Below the pieces are notes generated by a model, which was not told where the DNA came from, searched no databases, and was given only the letters and a program-made list of their open reading frames with translations. Below, piece by piece: positions 21,437 through 28,312 of a stretch of 28,312 bases of DNA (its first letter is position 1; every line of letters begins with the position of its first letter). Both the position numbers and the translations under genes were made by a program. This DNA comes from Actinobacteria bacterium UBA2184 (GTDB taxonomy: Bacteria > Actinomycetota > Coriobacteriia > Anaerosomatales > Anaerosomataceae), in the NCBI GenBank assembly GCA_002328745.1, contig DCVQ01000039.1, forward strand, positions 16,212-44,523, in the 5' to 3' direction.

Positions 21437-23095
21437 ATGGAACAGACGGTGTGGACCGACCTGCTGATCATCGGCTCGCTGATCACGCTCGGCTATATGG
21501 GAGCGCGGCTCAGCGCACGGTTCCATCTGCCGTCCGTGACCGGCTTTCTGCTCGTCGGTATCGCTGTCGGACCGCACGGCATCGGGCTGCTTTCCGAACG
21601 ACTCATGCACACGATCGCCTTCGCCGAACCGCTCGCGCTCGGCGTCATCGTGTTCCTCATCGGCGAACAGCTCACCCGCAAGATGCTCTCCCGGCATGGC
21701 CTCGCCTTCTGGCTGACCGCCGTTCTCGATATCGTGCTCCCCGCAGTGTTCGTCGTGCTTGCCGTGCTGTGGGTCGCTCCCGCGGATCCTGTGGCCGCCT
21801 GGCTGCTCGCCATCATCGCCGTTTCCGGAGCACCGGCTACCGTGATGGCCGTCATCTCCGAACTGCAGGCACGCAGCCGTGCCTGCGACACGCTGCTCGG
21901 CAGCTCGGCGCTCGACAGCATAATCACGGTCGTACTGTATGCGGTGGCGGCGCCCTTCCTCATGTGGTCCCTCAGCATCCACCGCACGCTGGGTGCCGCC
22001 CTCGCGCACACCGCGCAGCAGGTCCTCGGCGCGCTCGTGCTCGGCGCGCTCGCGGGCTACGCTCTCGCCTGGCTGCTCAAGCAGGTGTTCCGCGAAGGCG
22101 AGCTTCTGGCCCTCGGGCTGGTGACCGTGCTCCTCGTGGTCGCGGGTGCTCAGGCGCTCGATATCTCCGCGCTGCTGGCCCCGCTCGTCGCGGGCATCGT
22201 CGTCGCGAGCGTCGAAGAGCGGCGGGGGGACCCCGAGCGCATCTTCCGCTCGCTGCGCACGGTGGAGTATCCCGTGTACATCATCTTCTTCACGCTGGCC
22301 GGCGCCCATCTCGAGCTATCGGCCGCGCTCGCCGCCGGACTTGTGGCCCTGGTCTACATAGCGGCGCGCAGCCTCGGCAAGTTCCTGGCAGGCCTCACCG
22401 GCGGTCTGGTGGCCCGGTACAGCCTGAAGCAGTCCGCCTTCATCGGCCTCGGCATGCTCCCGCAGGCCGGCGTCGCCGTCGGTCTCGCCTTGAGCGCGGC
22501 GCAGACCTTCCCGGAGTCGGGTCCGACGGTGAACGCGGTCGTGCTCGCGGCGCTCGTGTTCTTCGAAGTCGTGGGGCCCGTGCTCACCAAGCGAGCCGTC
22601 AGCTGCACCCTCGATGGCCCCGCCGCGGCGCCCCATCCGCGTGAAACGTCCGCGCCTGTCACCCGCACGATCCTCATGCCGGTGAGCGCCACCCTCCCCG
22701 CCGAGCGGCTGCTCAACACCCTCGCCGCCGTGGACTGCGACGAGACGTCCAGGCCCACGCTCGTGCTTGCACACGTCATCGTGCGCGACAGCGCCGGCCA
22801 CACGGTCGACTCCTACAGCGAGGCCGAGGCCCACCTGACGCGGCTCGCCGCAGCTGTCAAAGCCGAGGGATACCCCGTCGAAACGACCGTCACGATCGCC
22901 CGCTCTCTCGATCGCGGCATCGCCTCGATCGCCGAGGGGCGACGGGTCGGCCTGGTCGCCATGGGCGCTCCGCTGAGGGGTGCCCGCGTCGGCCCGGGCT
23001 TCTCGCCGCTGCGAACCGCGCACCATCGGGTCCTCGACGCGCTCGACGTGCCGGTCCTGATCGTCCCGCTGCCTCCGGAAGGGCGGCGCCGATGA
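21437..23095 (+). CDS. CPA2 cation:proton antiporter with C-terminal UspA-like domain
   Basis: A 552-aa protein. Residues 1-390 are a CPA2 exchanger with about 12 to 13 helices: TGFLLVGIAVGPHGIGLL, LGVIVFLIGEQL, IIAVSGAPATVMAVISEL, LLAPLVAGIVVASVEE and GLGMLPQAGVAVGLAL. The first membrane half has GAPATV where KefB-type proteins have a Q-D pair, so ion chemistry may differ. The C-terminal about 130 residues (TRTILMPVSATLPAERLL to ALDVPVLIVPLP) have the alternating strand-helix pattern of a universal stress protein half; a nucleotide site is not obvious. ATG 21437 has GGGGGCGGAGG upstream. The stop overlaps the ClC gene start (ATGA), so both are made together. Confidence 0.88.
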   Translation: MEQTVWTDLLIIGSLITLGYMGARLSARFHLPSVTGFLLVGIAVGPHGIGLLSERLMHTIAFAEPLALGVIVFLIGEQLTRKMLSRHGLAFWLTAVLDIVLPAVFVVLAVLWVAPADPVAAWLLAIIAVSGAPATVMAVISELQARSRACDTLLGSSALDSIITVVLYAVAAPFLMWSLSIHRTLGAALAHTAQQVLGALVLGALAGYALAWLLKQVFREGELLALGLVTVLLVVAGAQALDISALLAPLVAGIVVASVEERRGDPERIFRSLRTVEYPVYIIFFTLAGAHLELSAALAAGLVALVYIAARSLGKFLAGLTGGLVARYSLKQSAFIGLGMLPQAGVAVGLALSAAQTFPESGPTVNAVVLAALVFFEVVGPVLTKRAVSCTLDGPAAAPHPRETSAPVTRTILMPVSATLPAERLLNTLAAVDCDETSRPTLVLAHVIVRDSAGHTVDSYSEAEAHLTRLAAAVKAEGYPVETTVTIARSLDRGIASIAEGRRVGLVAMGAPLRGARVGPGFSPLRTAHHRVLDALDVPVLIVPLPPEGRRR

Positions 23096-24870
23096 CGGCC
23101 GGCGGCCGCCTCCGCCCCGGCGGGGACATCATCAAGGACACTATCGAGGCGCTGAAAGCGCGCGCCGAGTACCTGCGCAACTGGCAGCTGCTCTACAAGT
23201 GGTCCATCGTCGGTGGTCTCACCGGTGCGGCCGGCGGCCTGGCGGCGGTGGTCTTCGTGTGGCTGCTCGACACGCTGGACGCGGGTTTCGGCACCTTGAG
23301 AGACTCGCTCCCGTCTCTCTGGCTTCTCCCTCTCGTGCCCGCGCTCGGCGGCCTGATCGTCGGACTGCTTCGCTGGCGGCTGGCGCCCGAAGCGTTCGAG
23401 AGTCCGGGCGCTACCGACCGTGCGATCGACGCGATACACGCCGAAGGCGGCTGGCTGCCGAAGCGGACCCCGCTCGTCACGATGATCACCTCGGCGGTCA
23501 CGCTGGCCTCCGGCGGAAGCGCCGGTCGCGAGGGGCCCACGGTGCTCATCGGAGCGGGTATCGGTTCGGGTGTCGCACGCGTCATCCGTAAGCTCGGCCT
23601 CCCCCGACGGCTCGGCTTCACCTTCACCACGGCCGACGTCCGCATCCTCGCGATCTGCGGCATCGCGGCAGGTCTGGGCGCCGTCTTCCGCGCGCCGGTG
23701 GGCGCCGCGCTGTACGCGATCGGCGTCCTGTACGTGTACGGCATGGAGGACGATCACCTGTTGCCGGCGCTCGTGTGCTCGCTCACCTCGTACCTCGTCT
23801 TCTCGGCCTTCTACGGGTTCGAGCCGATGTTCAGGGCGCCCGAAGCGTGGGCCTTCGAGGTCTTCGATCTCGGGGTGGTGCTGGTGATCGGTGTCGCCGC
23901 CAGCATCGTGGGAGTCACCTACATCAGGGTCTTCTACGGCATGTTCGGGCGCTTCCAGCGGCTCGAGATCCCGGTCTGGCTCAAGCCGGCCCTTGGCGGC
24001 CTGCTCCTGGGACTGCTCGCCTTGGCCATGCCACGCGTGCTGGGCATGGGGTACGGGGCGATCCAGGATGCCATCGACTACCGCATCGGCGCCTGGACGC
24101 TGCTCGCGCTCGTGGCAGCGAAGATCGTCGCGACGTCCCTCACCATCGGTTCCGGTGGTGCCGGAGGCGACATGGCACCCTCCCTCTTCATCGGGGCCAT
24201 GCTCGGAGGACTCGTCGGCACCGTTGCCCTGAGCCTCTTCCCTGACGCATCCGCACATCCGGCGCTCTACGTCATCGCCGGCATGGGCGCCGTGTACGCG
24301 TCGGTCGCCAAGGTACCGCTCGCCACCGCGATCCTTCTGTGCGAGAGCACGCGCAACTTCACGCTCATCGTCCCGCTCGTCATCGCCAACACCGCTGCGG
24401 CCTTCGCGTCGGGAACGCACACGATCTACGCGAGCCAGCACGCCAGCGCCACCCGCGAACAGCAGGACGTGCTCCGTCGCGTGACGGTCGAGCGCATCTG
24501 CACGACGGACCCCGTGACTACGACCTCAGAGCTCTCGGTCGCGGGACTTCTGCGCCTCGTGGGCACCACGCGCCACCACGGATTCCCGGTACTCGACGAG
24601 GAGGGGGCGCTGGTGGGCGTCGTCAGTTGGAAGGACGCGCAACAGGTGCCGTACGCCGAGCGCGAGCGCCTCACAGTCGCCGACATCATGTCCCGCGAGG
24701 CGATCACCGTCACTCCCCGCGATCCCGCCCGGCGCGCGCTCGATTTGATCGAGCGTCACGGTATCGGGCGCGTGATCGTGGTCGACCCCGACGACTGTGG
24801 TCGGGTGCGCGGCGTCGTCACGAAGCAGGATCTGATCAAGGCATATGCAGGATGGGTCCCTGCTGACTGA
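23092..24870 (+). CDS. ClC-family chloride channel/H+ antiporter with tandem CBS domains
   Basis: A 592-aa protein. The ClC core spans about 40-445. GSAGREGPTVLIGAG carries the gating glutamate, RAPVGAALYAIGVLY follows, and GSGGAGGDMAPSLFIGAMLG is the third anion-site motif. The first motif, usually GSGIP or GHGVP, is replaced by SPGATD, so chloride coordination there differs. Two CBS repeats follow (about 465-590: ERICTTDPVTTTSEL, then VADIMSREAITVTPRDPARR) and probably bind a nucleotide. ATG 23092 overlaps the preceding antiporter stop. With an H+/cation exchanger in one operon, the pair could move salt and balance charge during osmotic or pH stress. Confidence 0.92.
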   Translation: MTAGGRLRPGGDIIKDTIEALKARAEYLRNWQLLYKWSIVGGLTGAAGGLAAVVFVWLLDTLDAGFGTLRDSLPSLWLLPLVPALGGLIVGLLRWRLAPEAFESPGATDRAIDAIHAEGGWLPKRTPLVTMITSAVTLASGGSAGREGPTVLIGAGIGSGVARVIRKLGLPRRLGFTFTTADVRILAICGIAAGLGAVFRAPVGAALYAIGVLYVYGMEDDHLLPALVCSLTSYLVFSAFYGFEPMFRAPEAWAFEVFDLGVVLVIGVAASIVGVTYIRVFYGMFGRFQRLEIPVWLKPALGGLLLGLLALAMPRVLGMGYGAIQDAIDYRIGAWTLLALVAAKIVATSLTIGSGGAGGDMAPSLFIGAMLGGLVGTVALSLFPDASAHPALYVIAGMGAVYASVAKVPLATAILLCESTRNFTLIVPLVIANTAAAFASGTHTIYASQHASATREQQDVLRRVTVERICTTDPVTTTSELSVAGLLRLVGTTRHHGFPVLDEEGALVGVVSWKDAQQVPYAERERLTVADIMSREAITVTPRDPARRALDLIERHGIGRVIVVDPDDCGRVRGVVTKQDLIKAYAGWVPAD

Positions 24871-24990
24871 GTCCTCACTCCCGCGTCTGCTATTCGCGTT
24901 CCGTGAGCGAACAGATTATTCTGTATGAGCAAGCTGGGCCGCAGCGGCCGCACCTGCCGTACGGGTCCCAACGCATGCGGAGGGGAGACG

Positions 24991-25701
24991 ATGGGCGCAC
25001 CGGAAGTCAGCGCGCAAACCGCGCAGTCGGCCGAGGCCGAGGAGAAGAAGGACCGCCGCGGGCTCCTGTGGTGGCTTCTGTTCCTCGCACTCCTCGCGAT
25101 CGGAGTGCTGTACTTCCTCTCCCAATTCGCCGAGATCCCTGACGTCGTCGGCATGAGCCGGGATGAAGCGATCGAGACCATCGAGGACGCCGGCTTCGAG
25201 GTCGGCGACATCACCGAGGTGGAGTCCGCCGAGGTCGGACCGGGTGAAGTCGATGCACAGTCTCCCGATGCCGGTCGACGTCTGCTCAAGGGCACGCGCA
25301 TCGACCTCGATGTGGCGGGAGGCGCCGGCGGTGCGACGAGCGACGACGACGGGGACCGCGACTCGTCCGGCTACAAGGATGCCGCCTACGACACCGGGGA
25401 CGACGGCGATGCCGACACGGATTCCTGGTCCACTGGCTCAGGCGGAGGCAGCGTCGGCGGCCCGTACGTGCCGTCGGTCCAGAACACGCTCGAGGCAGAT
25501 GCTCTCGCGACGCTGAGGAGCGCCGGCTACCAGCCTCACATCGGCGGCTACGGACCCGCGACCGCAGGCGTGCTAGAGGGCTACGTCTACTTCCAGGACC
25601 CCGCACCAGGCACGCCGCTACCGCTCGGCAGCGCGGTCGAGCTGTGGGTCTCGACCGGTGCGCCCGACGAAGGATTCCCATACCCGAGGCCGACCGACTA
25701 G
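24991..25701 (+). CDS. Membrane-anchored protein with two PASTA domains
   Basis: A 236-aa protein. A charged cytoplasmic N-terminus (1-23) is followed by one helix, LLWWLLFLALLAIGVLYFLS (25-44), and an extracytoplasmic part. PASTA 1 is at about 47-109 (IPDVVGMSRDEAIETIEDAG). An acidic low-complexity Asp/Gly/Ser linker spans 110-157. PASTA 2 is at about 158-225 (VPSVQNTLEADALATLRSAG, ending in AVELWVSTG). PASTA domains often recognise peptidoglycan stems or muropeptides; here no kinase or transpeptidase is fused. ATG 24991 has GGAGGGGAG upstream and was preferred over ATG 24925. A TATTCT -10-like hexamer at 24917-24922 lies in ACAGA-TTAT-TCTGT (24911-24924). Confidence 0.85.
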   Translation: MGAPEVSAQTAQSAEAEEKKDRRGLLWWLLFLALLAIGVLYFLSQFAEIPDVVGMSRDEAIETIEDAGFEVGDITEVESAEVGPGEVDAQSPDAGRRLLKGTRIDLDVAGGAGGATSDDDGDRDSSGYKDAAYDTGDDGDADTDSWSTGSGGGSVGGPYVPSVQNTLEADALATLRSAGYQPHIGGYGPATAGVLEGYVYFQDPAPGTPLPLGSAVELWVSTGAPDEGFPYPRPTD

Positions 25702-25825
25702 CCCGTGCCCTAACGCCGGTGCGCCATGCGTCCCTCGGCCGCGCGCCAGATCGCCGTCGGCGTCCCACCCTCGCGCTCTCGCTCGCGCTCGCGCATGCTA
25801 TCCTCGTCTTCTGTCCGCCTCGCGC

Positions 25826-25915
25826 GGAGGGGTGGCAGAGCGGTTGATTGCCCTGGTCTTGAAAACCAGTAGACCCGCAAGGGTCTCGTGGGTTCGAATC
25901 CCACCCCCTCCGCCA
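25826..25915 (+). tRNA. tRNA-Ser(UGA)
   Basis: A 90-nt class II tRNA. Acceptor GGAGGGG pairs with CCCCTCC, discriminator G, encoded CCA (25913-25915). The anticodon arm CTGGT-CTTGAAA-ACCAG gives anticodon TGA, reading UCA and others by wobble. It has a long variable arm (AGACCCGCAAGGGTCT) and T arm GTGGG-TTCGAAT-CCCAC. A TATCCT -10-like hexamer lies at 25799-25804. No terminator is seen before the ABC permease 28 bp downstream, so read-through is possible. Confidence 0.96.
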
Positions 25916-25943
25916 GTCGGCATCTGCGAATACCTGGAGCCGC

Positions 25944-27095
25944 ATGCTCGCGCTGAAGGAACTGCTCGGCAGCCCTCTCAAGTACGCGCTGATCGCGCTC
26001 GCGATCGGGCTTGTCGTGTCGCTCACCATGGTGACGTCGGCCATGTCCGAGGGCCTCATCACCGGCATGACCGGCGCGAAGTCTTCGCTCGACGCTGACG
26101 CGCTCGCCTTCCAGGGCGACACCTACCCGACGCTCGAGCGCAGCGTGCTCTCGGCCGCCGACCTCACCGCGATCGCGGCGGCCCCGGGCGTCGAGAGCGT
26201 CTACGGCGTAGGACACGCCTTCGCGACCGTCGCGTCAGCCGACGAGCCCTTCGACATCCGCGTCTTCGGCCTCGGCGGACGCTTCGATCAGCTCCCCATC
26301 GTGGAGGGCTCGGGCGAGATCGGCCCGGGCGAGACGGTGCTTGACGAGTCGGCGAAGCTCGAAGGCATCGAGCTCGGCGACACGCTTCAGCTCACGCCGG
26401 TGGACGCCGAGGTCACCGTGATCGGCTTCACCGAGAACCGCCGCTACGTGATGGTCCCGGTGGCGTACGTGGACCTGCCGACCTGGGAAGTGATGCACCT
26501 CACCTCGGTGCTCGGCCGCATGGAGGACGAGGGCGGGGCGAGCGCCGAGGCGATCGCGCGCATGACCGCCGAGTTCGATGGCGGCGCCACGGTGGCCGCG
26601 GTCCGCCTCGCACCCGGCGCGACGATGGCCGACGTCGAAGAGCAGCTTGACGGCGCGTACACGCTCGCAGGCCCCGGGGAAGCGGCGCGCGCGGGGAACG
26701 GCATGCCCGAGATGATCCTCGCGGTCGACGGCATCCAGGTGGTCTCGATACTCATCGGGGCGCTCCTCGTCGGCGTGTTCTTCTACATCACCACGCTCCA
26801 CAAGACCGGTCAGATCGCCGCGGTCAAGGCGATAGGCGCATCCAACGCCTACCTCTACCGCGAGCTCGTCATCCAGATCACCGTCCTGGTGGCCGTTGCC
26901 ACCGTGTTCGGCACCGCCCTCGCGCTCGGCGCTGGCGCAGGCATGCCGCCGATGATGGCCTTCGACCCCGACCCGGCACGATGGGCCCTCGCCGTCGCGG
27001 CCATCTTCGGCACCGCGTACGTCGGGAGCCTGTTCTCGCTCCGCAGCATCCTCAGGATCGACCCGGCCATGGCGCTCGGCCGGACGGACCGGTAG
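25944..27095 (+). CDS. MacB/FtsX-type ABC transporter permease
   Basis: A 383-aa permease with one N-terminal helix (YALIALAIGLVVSLTMVTSA), a large extracytoplasmic MacB-periplasmic-core-like domain (about 35-260, with GETVLDESAKLEGIELGD and VIGFTENRRYVMVPV), and three C-terminal helices with the FtsX pattern (QVVSILIGALLVGVFFYI, KTGQIAAVKAIGASNAYLYR, then the last two). The GQIAAVKAIGAS coupling block is typical. Such pairs are mechanotransmission or export machines rather than classical pumps. ATG 25944 has a short GGAG. It lies 28 bp after tRNA-Ser(UGA) and 9 bp before its ATPase. No membrane-fusion partner is adjacent, as is common in single-membrane bacteria. Confidence 0.9.
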   Translation: MLALKELLGSPLKYALIALAIGLVVSLTMVTSAMSEGLITGMTGAKSSLDADALAFQGDTYPTLERSVLSAADLTAIAAAPGVESVYGVGHAFATVASADEPFDIRVFGLGGRFDQLPIVEGSGEIGPGETVLDESAKLEGIELGDTLQLTPVDAEVTVIGFTENRRYVMVPVAYVDLPTWEVMHLTSVLGRMEDEGGASAEAIARMTAEFDGGATVAAVRLAPGATMADVEEQLDGAYTLAGPGEAARAGNGMPEMILAVDGIQVVSILIGALLVGVFFYITTLHKTGQIAAVKAIGASNAYLYRELVIQITVLVAVATVFGTALALGAGAGMPPMMAFDPDPARWALAVAAIFGTAYVGSLFSLRSILRIDPAMALGRTDR

Positions 27096-27104
27096 GAGCC
27101 CGCG

Positions 27105-27767
27105 ATGTTCGAGATCCGCAACATCACCAAGACCTACGGGAGCGGCCACACGCAGGTGGTCGCGCTCGAGGACGTGTCGTTCTCGCTTGGCAAGGGACGC
27201 CTGCTCGCGGTCCTCGGACCGTCGGGATCGGGCAAGACGACGCTCGTCTCGATCATCGCCGGGCTGCTCACCCCGACCTCGGGCGACATCCTCGTCGACG
27301 GGGCCGCGGTGCATCTGCGCTCCTCGGCCGAGGCGGCGCGGTTCCGCCGCACGATGGTCGGCCTCGTCTTCCAGGAACACCACCTCGTGCCGTACCTCAC
27401 CGCCCGCGACAACCTGCTGCTCGTCCCCCACCTGTCCGGGGCGGCCAGCGTCGCCGACAAGGCACGGGCCGACCGGCTCCTCGCCGACTTCGGGCTCGCC
27501 GACCGCGCGTCGCATCGGCCCGCCATGCTCTCCGGCGGCGAGCGACAGCGCGTCGCCATCGCCCGGGCGCTGATGAACGAGCCGCCGATCATGCTCGTCG
27601 ACGAGCCGACCGCCAGCCTCGACACCGCACGCGGGGAGCAGGTCGTCGAACTGCTCAAGCGCCAGGTGCACGAACGCGAGATGACGTGCATCATGGTGAC
27701 GCACGACCCGCGCATGGCTGAGCATGCGGACGAGGAGATCCGGCTGCTCGACGGGCGGCTCGCGTAG
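27105..27767 (+). CDS. ABC transporter ATPase, MacB/LolD type
   Basis: A 220-aa ATPase, the normal length for MacB/LolD partners. Walker A GPSGSGKT at 38-45, Q-loop VFQEHHLVPYLT, signature LSGGERQR at 142-149, Walker B IMLVDEP at 162-168, D-loop SLDTARG, and switch histidine in MVTHDPRMAEHAD. It powers the permease encoded 9 bp upstream. ATG 27105 follows GGAGCCCGCG. The substrate is not indicated by the context. Confidence 0.93.
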   Translation: MFEIRNITKTYGSGHTQVVALEDVSFSLGKGRLLAVLGPSGSGKTTLVSIIAGLLTPTSGDILVDGAAVHLRSSAEAARFRRTMVGLVFQEHHLVPYLTARDNLLLVPHLSGAASVADKARADRLLADFGLADRASHRPAMLSGGERQRVAIARALMNEPPIMLVDEPTASLDTARGEQVVELLKRQVHEREMTCIMVTHDPRMAEHADEEIRLLDGRLA

Positions 27768-27792
27768 GCAACCATACGGTGGAGGGGGAACC

Positions 27793-28200
27793 ATGCAGTC
27801 ACGCTGGGACGGAACCGTGCTCGAGAACTTCGGGATCAACGTCGCTGTCTACCTGATCTCGGTCTTCAGCTTCGGCATCGCCGCACCCTGGGCGATCGTG
27901 ATGAAGCAGCGCTACGTGACGCAACACACCATCGTCGAGGGCTACCGGCTCGACTTCAACGGGACCGGCGGCGAGCTGTTCGGCCTGTGGATCAAGGTCT
28001 TCCTGCTCACCTTCATCACGCTGGGCATCTACGCCTTGTGGGCCGAGGTCGAGATCCAGCGCTGGATCGCCTCGCACACGTTCTTCAACCGGGGCGCGGC
28101 CCAGGCGCAGTACGCCCAGCCGCAGTACCAGCAGCCGCAGTACGCCGCACCTGCGGCGCCCCCCGCCCCGCCCGCGCCGCCGCAGGTCCCGCAGGCGTAG
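27793..28200 (+). CDS. Short DUF898-like (YjgN family) membrane protein with Gln/Pro/Ala-rich tail
   Basis: A 135-aa protein with two membrane helices: INVAVYLISVFSFGIAAPWAIV (about 14-35) and WIKVFLLTFITLGIYALWAEV (about 66-86). Between them GYRLDFNGTGGELFG is a clear DUF898 signature. The usual family is two to three times longer with several such units; this holds one. The C-terminal about 35 residues repeat QYAQPQYQQPQYA and then AAPPAPPAP, a low-complexity tail. ATG 27793 has GGAGGGGG at 5 nt. It lies 25 bp after the ABC ATPase on the same strand and may share its transcript. Function unknown. Confidence 0.78.
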   Translation: MQSRWDGTVLENFGINVAVYLISVFSFGIAAPWAIVMKQRYVTQHTIVEGYRLDFNGTGGELFGLWIKVFLLTFITLGIYALWAEVEIQRWIASHTFFNRGAAQAQYAQPQYQQPQYAAPAAPPAPPAPPQVPQA

Positions 28201-28240
28201 GGGCCGCCAAGAGACGGGCACGCCGGCCGCTCGCGGTACG

Positions 28241-28269
28241 GTGACGCTCTCGAAAGTCCCTGCTACAAT
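28241..28269 (+). promoter_or_regulatory. Promoter of the right-edge tRNA-Ser
   Basis: GTGACG (28241-28246), a 17-bp spacer and TACAAT (28264-28269) predict a start near 28276, about 15 nt before the tRNA 5' end. Confidence 0.65.
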
Positions 28270-28290
28270 GGGCGGCGCTTCTCTTCATGC

Positions 28291-28312
28291 GGAGAGTTGG
28301 CCGAGTCGGCTG
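28291..28312 (+). tRNA. tRNA-Ser, 5' end only (anticodon beyond the window)
   Basis: GGAGAGT-TG-GCCGAG-TCGGCTG matches the acceptor 5' strand and D arm of bacterial serine tRNAs, and a good promoter precedes it. The anticodon is not visible. As CGA, GGA and UGA are already present in the window, GCU is the likely one. Confidence 0.75.

Noticed and set aside
25768..25798. CTCGCGCTCTCGCTCGCGCTCGCGC repeat-like stretch before tRNA-Ser(UGA).
   Set aside because: Short low-complexity sequence without a fixed unit; no sign of a CRISPR or satellite array.
1..28312. CRISPR arrays and insertion sequences.
   Set aside because: No regularly spaced repeats and no transposase-like frame with terminal inverted repeats were found.

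Overview
The window is GC-rich bacterial chromosome, tightly packed, with GTG and TTG starts, several plausible leaderless genes and serine tRNAs that encode their own CCA. Codon bias and gene content fit an actinobacterium, perhaps an environmental member of Coriobacteriia or a relative. That placement is inference; no marker here fixes it.

Layout. 1-2.8 kb: the 5' end of a HI0933/BaiN-type flavoprotein, a spermidine-synthase-fold protein, then a nitroreductase-TetR operon with a palindrome over its promoter. 2.8-6.2 kb: an island inserted at the 3' half of a tRNA-Ser(CGA) gene. It is bounded by 61-bp direct repeats and carries an AbiE toxin-antitoxin pair, a divergent CoiA-like nuclease gene and a large shared operator, but no integrase. 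6.2-13 kb: a membrane PAS-PAS-GGDEF diguanylate cyclase that seems to start at CTG, an unknown two-helix membrane protein, carbamate kinase, an orphan PntAA-type transhydrogenase alpha subunit, and a KefB-like antiporter with an RCK module. 13-18 kb: a MoaD/ThiS-like small protein, thymidine kinase, a TetA-like exporter with a palindrome at its start, tRNA-Ser(GGA), a DUF2207 membrane protein with a polyglycine tail, and tadA. 18-25 kb: a glycine-betaine ABC importer operon (ATPase with CBS domains, permease, lipoprotein) divergent from an antiporter-ClC channel operon, together an osmotic/ion homeostasis block. 25-28.3 kb: a membrane-anchored two-PASTA protein, tRNA-Ser(UGA), a MacB-type ABC permease/ATPase pair, a DUF898-like membrane protein, and the first bases of a further tRNA-Ser.

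The most notable structure is the AbiE/CoiA-like island. Its repeat begins at the 5' edge of the anticodon loop of tRNA-Ser(CGA) and runs through the CCA end, so the tRNA stays intact on one side and a 3' fragment is left on the other. Between the divergent abiE and CoiA-like genes lies a 50-bp dyad with two 19-bp half-sites, placed so that one AbiEi antitoxin/repressor could control both. This looks like a compact anti-phage or addiction cassette that depends on an integrase supplied from elsewhere. A second theme is serine decoding: three complete tRNA-Ser genes, a partial fourth and tadA lie within 22 kb, and two of the tRNA promoters share an almost identical layout.
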